A stretch of DNA of 64,000 bases from Streptacidiphilus jiangxiensis (GTDB taxonomy: Bacteria; Actinomycetota; Actinomycetes; Streptomycetales; Streptomycetaceae). Positions 60,109-64,000 of the stretch are shown here, piece by piece. The notes below the pieces were generated by a model. The model was not told the origin of the DNA. It searched no databases and worked only from the letters and a program-made list of their open reading frames with translations. The stretch spans positions 434,001 to 498,000 of the forward strand of contig NZ_FOAZ01000002.1 in NCBI RefSeq assembly GCF_900109465.1. The letters are read 5' to 3'. Numbering within the stretch: position 1 is the first letter of the stretch; every line of letters begins with the position of its first letter. The translations under genes and the position numbers were made by a program.

Positions 60109-61360
60109 ACACGCTGCGCACCAACCGCGACTTCCGCCTCGTCTGGACGGCCGGCCTGATCTCGGACACCGGCGACTGGATGCTGCTGGTGGCACTGCCG
60201 GTCCTGGTGTACCAGGCGACGGGCTCCACGCTGGGGACCGCCTTCGCCTTCCTTGTCGAGTTGCTCCCCGTGCTTCTGGTGACACCGATCGCCGGCCGCC
60301 TCGCCGACCGCGGGGACCGGCGGATCCTGCTGGTCGCCGTCTCGCTGCTCCAGGCGGCGTTCCTGCTCCCGCTGCTCGGCGGGTCGCGTCTGCCGATCCT
60401 CTACGCCGTGATCGCCGTGCAGGCAGTCCTGGCCTCCGTCTTCGACGCGACCAAGAACGCGCTGCTCCCGACTCTGGTCCCGCCGTGGCAGTTGGTCTCC
60501 GCCAACGTCTTGATCGGGCTCAACCAGAACCTCGGCCGCCTCGTCGGCGCGGCCCTGGGCGGCATCGCACTGGTCGGCGGCGGAGTCTGGATCGTCACCC
60601 TGGGCGACACCGCGAGCTTCCTCCTCTCCGCCGTGCTCATCGCCCGCGCGCGAGCGGGCGCAGCGCCCCCGCCGTCCGGCTCACGGGAAGCCCGGACGGC
60701 GGGCTCGGCAGCCGGCAGCCCCTTCTCGCGCCGACCGATCCGCGCGAGCCTCGCCGTCCTCGCGCTGACGGCCGTCGCGCAGGGCCTGTTCGTCGTGCTG
60801 TTCGTCGTCTTCGTCGCGCGCACGCTGCACGGCAGCGCAGCAGAGAACGGCCTGCTACGCGGCGTCCAGGCGATCGGCGCCCTCGCCGGCGGCCTGGCAC
60901 TCGCGAGAGCCGGCAGCGTCCGGCCCGGCAGGCTGACCGGCGCGGCGTGCCTGGCGCTGGGAGCACTCTCGTTGACGGCCTGGAACCTCCCGCACCTCAC
61001 ACCTGGGAGCCGGTCTACATCGCGCTCTTCGTCACGGTCGGCCTGCCCGGGCTCGGTGTGATGTCCGGACTGACGTCCGCGCTCCAGCTGTCGACCGTGG
61101 ACGGCGAGCGCGGCCGCGTGTTCGCGATGTCCGGGGCGGTCAACTCGACAGGACAGGCCGCCGGGATGCTCGCCGCCGGCCTGCTGGGCGACCGTCTCCC
61201 CCTCGCCTGGCTGCTCGACGCGCACGGCCTGTTGATCGTTCTCGGCGGAGTGGTCGCACTGCTGTGGATGTCGGCTCGGACACCCTCGGCGATCACCGCC
61301 GCGGCCGGAGCGGACCCCGGCTCCACGCACACGTCGCCCGAGCCGGACCACGCCGTGTAG
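60105..61360 (+). pseudogene. MFS transporter gene interrupted by a frameshift
   Basis: The frame from GTG 60105 encodes the first nine or so helices of an MFS exporter (LVWTAGLISDTGDWMLLVAL, GRLADRGDRRILLVAV) but breaks near 61000-61004 and runs to an early stop at 61061. The rest of the protein (YIALFVTVGLPGLGVMSGL, GRVFAMSGAVNSTGQAAGML) continues to 61360 in another frame. One missing base in the CACACCTGGG stretch would repair the gene. It is either a recent inactivation or an assembly error. Confidence 0.75.
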
Positions 61361-61451
61361 CGCTGCAGCGGAGGCCTGCGCGGCCGCCAGGGCATCGGGT
61401 TGAGTACGGCGACTCAGGCGCAACGTTCTGACCGCACGCGACAATCGCCGC

Positions 61452-62156
61452 ATGCTCAGTGACGTCGCCCGTCGGGTCGTGCCCGTGCTGGGGCGGTTCC
61501 GTGTCGCTCCCGGGCGGTTGCCCCAGGGGCCCTGCATCGTGGCGGCCAACCACAGCTCGCTGATCGACCCGGGCGTGGTGCTGGCCGCGCTCCGACGGCT
61601 GGGTGAGCCGAGGCCGGTGGTGCTGGCGACGGCCGGGCTCTGGCGGATCCCGGTGCTGGGCAGGAAGCTTCGGGCCGAGGGGCACATCCCCGTGCAGCGC
61701 GGCACCGCGCAGGCCGCGGCGGCGCTGGAGGCGGCCGAACGGGAGCTGCGACGGGGCCGGGTCGTGGTGATCTACCCCGAAGGGCGCCTGCCCCGCCGGC
61801 CGGACTCCCGCGACGACGCACCGCAGGAGTTCCGCACCGGACTGGCCCGGCTGGCGCTCGCCACCGGCGCGCCCGTGGTACCGCTGGGCCAGGCCGGCTC
61901 ACGGCGCATCACCTCGGGAAGCACCCTCAAGCAGATCGCCGGGGTGGTCACCGCACCCGTGCGCCGGCCCAGGATCCAGGTCACCCTCGGTCCGCCCGTC
62001 CGGCTCACGGGCTCGGTCGCCCAGGCCACGGCCCAGGCTCACATGGCCGTGACCGAGGCCTGGCACGCGGCGATGGACGCACTCGGCGCCGCGCAGCACA
62101 CCGGGTCCGCAGCGCGACCGCAGGCTCCGGGCGCGTCGGTCAGACGGCGACCTTGA
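61452..62156 (+). CDS. 1-acyl-glycerol-3-phosphate acyltransferase-like (PlsC) protein
   Basis: A 234-residue glycerolipid acyltransferase with the NHSSLIDPGV catalytic box (HxxxxD, His34 and Asp39), a glycerophosphate-binding-type segment RAEGHIPVQRGT and YPEGRLPR. It probably acylates lysophosphatidic acid at the membrane or a related lipid. The C-terminal 30 residues are Ala/Pro-rich. It overlaps the next, convergent gene by 17 bp. Confidence 0.88.
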   Translation: MLSDVARRVVPVLGRFRVAPGRLPQGPCIVAANHSSLIDPGVVLAALRRLGEPRPVVLATAGLWRIPVLGRKLRAEGHIPVQRGTAQAAAALEAAERELRRGRVVVIYPEGRLPRRPDSRDDAPQEFRTGLARLALATGAPVVPLGQAGSRRITSGSTLKQIAGVVTAPVRRPRIQVTLGPPVRLTGSVAQATAQAHMAVTEAWHAAMDALGAAQHTGSAARPQAPGASVRRRP

Positions 62157-62406
62157 CGGCGCCCCCGCTCGGGCTCGCGGTGTCCCACTGGTACTGGTCG
62201 CCGACCCCGGCAGCGACATCGGTGTTGCCGTTCGCGGGCTGCACGGAGGGAGCCTGGATCAGCGGTCCGGCCGCGACGGCGGAGTAGGTACGGCCCGGGT
62301 CGAGCGAGTCCGCGCGGGCATGGGCCGCCGGGCCGAGGAGCGCGGCCCCGGCGATGGCGGCAGCGGCGACGGCCTTCACGGCCCCGCCTGTCACCCCTCC
62401 TGGCAT
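62140..62406 (-). CDS. small secreted hypothetical protein
   Basis: An 88-residue protein: signal peptide (AVAAAAIAGAALLGPAAHA) and a mature part of about 58 residues rich in Gly, Ala and Val (GNTDVAAGVGDQYQWDTASP). RBS GGGGGA precedes ATG 62406. I do not recognise the family, but small secreted proteins of this style are frequent in streptomycetes. Confidence 0.6.
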   Translation of the reverse strand: MPGGVTGGAVKAVAAAAIAGAALLGPAAHARADSLDPGRTYSAVAAGPLIQAPSVQPANGNTDVAAGVGDQYQWDTASPSGGAVKVAV

Positions 62407-62604
62407 GGTTGTCCCCCGTTCGTCTGTCAGCCCTCGGCGGGCGGACGGTTCAGGGTCCAGCGAAGCACCGGAATCGGGCGGTCAGCACCACCGAACGGCG
62501 GGAACCTGTCCCGCTGCCCCGGGTCCGGTGTTGTCAGTCGTACCTGATAGGAAGAGGCCGCTGTCCCCGTCCGGCTGTCCCGTCCCCGCACTGGAGTGCC
62601 ACCG

Positions 62605-63552
62605 ATGTCCGCACGCCATCTGACCGAGTTCCACGGCCTCCCGGTCTTCGACTTCCCTTCCGCCAGCGCCGCCGAGACGCTCCCGGAGCCCGGCGGTGTC
62701 GCCTGGCGGCTGCGGTACGACTGGGACGACGAGTCCGAGCAGTTCGAGCAGATCTGGCAGCGGTTCCTCGGCGCCGTGCGCACCGAGGACGTGCGGGCTC
62801 TCGTGGTCGGGGCCTGGGAGGAGGAGATGTTCGAGGACACCCTGGGCCCGGTCCTGCAGCGGGTCGTCGACGCGCGTGACCGCTTCCCGGCGCTGCGCGC
62901 CTTCTTCCTCGCCGACGTGGAGTCCGAGGAGAACGAGATCTCCTGGATCCAGCAGGTCGACCTGGCCCCGCTGCTGACCGCGTATCCGCAGTTGGCGGAG
63001 CTGGGCGCGCGCGGTGGCCACCGCGTCTTCACGCCCGTCGACCACGGGGCCCTGCGCAGTCTGCGCCTGGAGTCCGGCGGCCTGGCCCGTGAGGTGGTGC
63101 GGGGCATCACCGGGAGCAAGCTGCCCGCGCTCGAGAGCCTGGAGCTCTGGTTGGGCGTGGAGGAGTACGGCGGCGACACGACCGTCGCCGACCTGGCCCC
63201 ACTGCTCGACGGCGGGGCCTTCCCGGCGCTGCGTCATCTCGGCCTGCAGGACAGCGAGCTCCAGGACGAGATCGCGGCCGCGGTCGCCACCGCGCCGGTC
63301 GTCCCGTCGCTGACCTCGCTCAGTCTCTCCATGGGCGTCCTGACCGACGCGGGTGCCGAGTCCCTCCTCGGCGGTCAGTCGCTCACCCACCTCGACCGGC
63401 TCGACCTGCACCACCACTTCCTGTCCGACGCGATGATGCAGCGGCTGCGCGACACCCTCGAACCGGCCGGCGTCGAGCTCGACCTGAGCGACCGGAGCAC
63501 GCCGAGTGAGTGGGGCGGCGAGCAGCACCGCTACGTCGCCGTCTCCGAGTGA
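62605..63552 (+). CDS. STM4015-family leucine-rich repeat protein
   Basis: A 315-residue protein of the STM4015 type: the N-terminal motif LTEFHGLPVFDFPSA and VAWRLRYDWDDE, then repeat units of the leucine-rich kind (ALRSLRLESGGLAREVVRGI, ALRHLGLQDSELQDEIA, LTSLSLSMGVLTDAGAESLL, LDRLDLHHHFLSDAMM). STM4015 proteins occur with STM4011-4014 genes in a poorly understood cassette. A paralogue follows 19 bp downstream. Confidence 0.88.
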   Translation: MSARHLTEFHGLPVFDFPSASAAETLPEPGGVAWRLRYDWDDESEQFEQIWQRFLGAVRTEDVRALVVGAWEEEMFEDTLGPVLQRVVDARDRFPALRAFFLADVESEENEISWIQQVDLAPLLTAYPQLAELGARGGHRVFTPVDHGALRSLRLESGGLAREVVRGITGSKLPALESLELWLGVEEYGGDTTVADLAPLLDGGAFPALRHLGLQDSELQDEIAAAVATAPVVPSLTSLSLSMGVLTDAGAESLLGGQSLTHLDRLDLHHHFLSDAMMQRLRDTLEPAGVELDLSDRSTPSEWGGEQHRYVAVSE

Positions 63553-63571
63553 CGCAGGGAGGAGCCGCATC

Positions 63572-64000
63572 ATGAGCGTCGAGAACCACCTCACCACCTT
63601 CCACGGCCTGCCCGTCGTCGACTACGCCGCCCTGATGACGAAGGGCGAGCCGCTCCCCGCACCCGACGCCGTCGCCTGGCGCCTGGCCGTCGACCCCGGC
63701 GACTGGTACAATCCCCGGCCCGGCGGGTTCGACGGCTACGACGCCGTCTGGCAGGACTTCCTGGCCCGTGTCGACGTGCACCGGGTCCGCGCGCTGGTGC
63801 TGGGCTGCTGGGACCGGTCCGCGTACGAGGGCATCGAGGACCTTCGGGACCTGCTCGTCGACCGCGCGGGGTCGTTCCCCGCGCTGCGAGCCGTCTTCCT
63901 CGGCGACCTGGTCCGCGAGGAGAGCGACATCGCCTACCTGCACCAGTGCGACCCGGTCCCGCTGCTCGACGCCTTCCCGCTGTTGGAGGAGTTCGGCGCA
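63572..64000 (+). CDS. second STM4015-family protein, cut by window end
   Basis: Frame open from ATG 63572 (RBS GGGAGGAG) to the last base, 143 codons so far. The start mirrors the upstream paralogue (LTTFHGLPVVDYAALM and VAWRLAVDP, then LRAVFLGDLVREESDIAYLHQ against LRAFFLADVESEENEISWIQQ). The remaining repeats and the stop lie to the right of the window. The pair are tandem duplicates. Confidence 0.85.
   Translation, partial: MSVENHLTTFHGLPVVDYAALMTKGEPLPAPDAVAWRLAVDPGDWYNPRPGGFDGYDAVWQDFLARVDVHRVRALVLGCWDRSAYEGIEDLRDLLVDRAGSFPALRAVFLGDLVREESDIAYLHQCDPVPLLDAFPLLEEFGA

Noticed and set aside
1..64000. rRNA, tRNA, integrase or origin of replication
   Set aside because: I looked in the intergenic regions and saw no T-arm-like sequence, DnaA-box cluster or recombinase motif.

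Overview
The window is about 72% G+C by eye, with strong third-position G/C bias, GTG/TTG starts, ATGA/GTGA translational overlaps and long antisense shadow frames. Family content (AfsA, SpoIIE phosphatases with GAF domains, STM4015 proteins, DUF2332, DUF3037) points to a Streptomyces, Kitasatospora or Streptacidiphilus type actinomycete chromosome. I see no rRNA, tRNA, CRISPR array, integrase or replication origin.

Layout. (1) 1-3316 is an accessory, less G+C-rich island: the 3' part of a NucA/NucB-type nuclease gene with a possible immunity partner, an IS5-like element with perfect terminal repeats and an extra cargo ORF, and an orphan phage-type recombination directionality factor. (2) 3646-5573 is an aldehyde dehydrogenase/DUF779 pair. 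(3) 5721-13608 is a tightly coupled leftward seven-gene operon (AfsA, ICMT-like membrane protein, PEP-synthase-like phosphotransferase, KAS III, NTF2-like protein, P450, UbiA-like transferase) with a divergent NmrA-type reductase. It looks like a gamma-butyrolactone-derived, possibly phosphorylated, signalling-molecule or lipid pathway and is the most exciting part of the window. (4) 15125-19672 holds two divergent GAF-domain regulators, one a SpoIIE-type phosphatase with a rare TTA codon. (5) 19708-21667 holds small housekeeping and hypothetical genes.

(6) 21792-37651 is a catabolic region. A leftward operon encodes a hypothetical protein, a NuoF-like flavoprotein, a ferredoxin, an NDP-forming acyl-CoA synthetase and two paralogous acyl-CoA dehydrogenases. 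It diverges, across a strong TetR-type palindrome, from a Rieske oxygenase-TetR pair, followed by a polyamine-type ABC importer, an FAD amine oxidase and an aldehyde dehydrogenase. The likely logic is import of an amine, oxidative deamination or monooxygenation, aldehyde oxidation and acyl-CoA metabolism. (7) 37736-45674 contains purB, a membrane protein, a TetR/drug-efflux pair with a duplicated operator, DUF2332 and a DUF3037/HipA-like pair. (8) 45992-54306 holds a type II NADH dehydrogenase, a secreted GH47-type mannosidase homologue, a VOC protein, an HNH-like lipoprotein, a SLOG-like protein, and pyruvate formate-lyase with its activating enzyme, behind a possible DosR-type box. (9) 54484-64000 holds a TPR protein, a secreted SGNH esterase, secreted small proteins, an MDR oxidoreductase/NTF2 pair with a divergent XRE regulator, an ArsR-controlled MFS gene that is frameshifted, a PlsC acyltransferase and two tandem STM4015-family genes, the last cut by the window edge.
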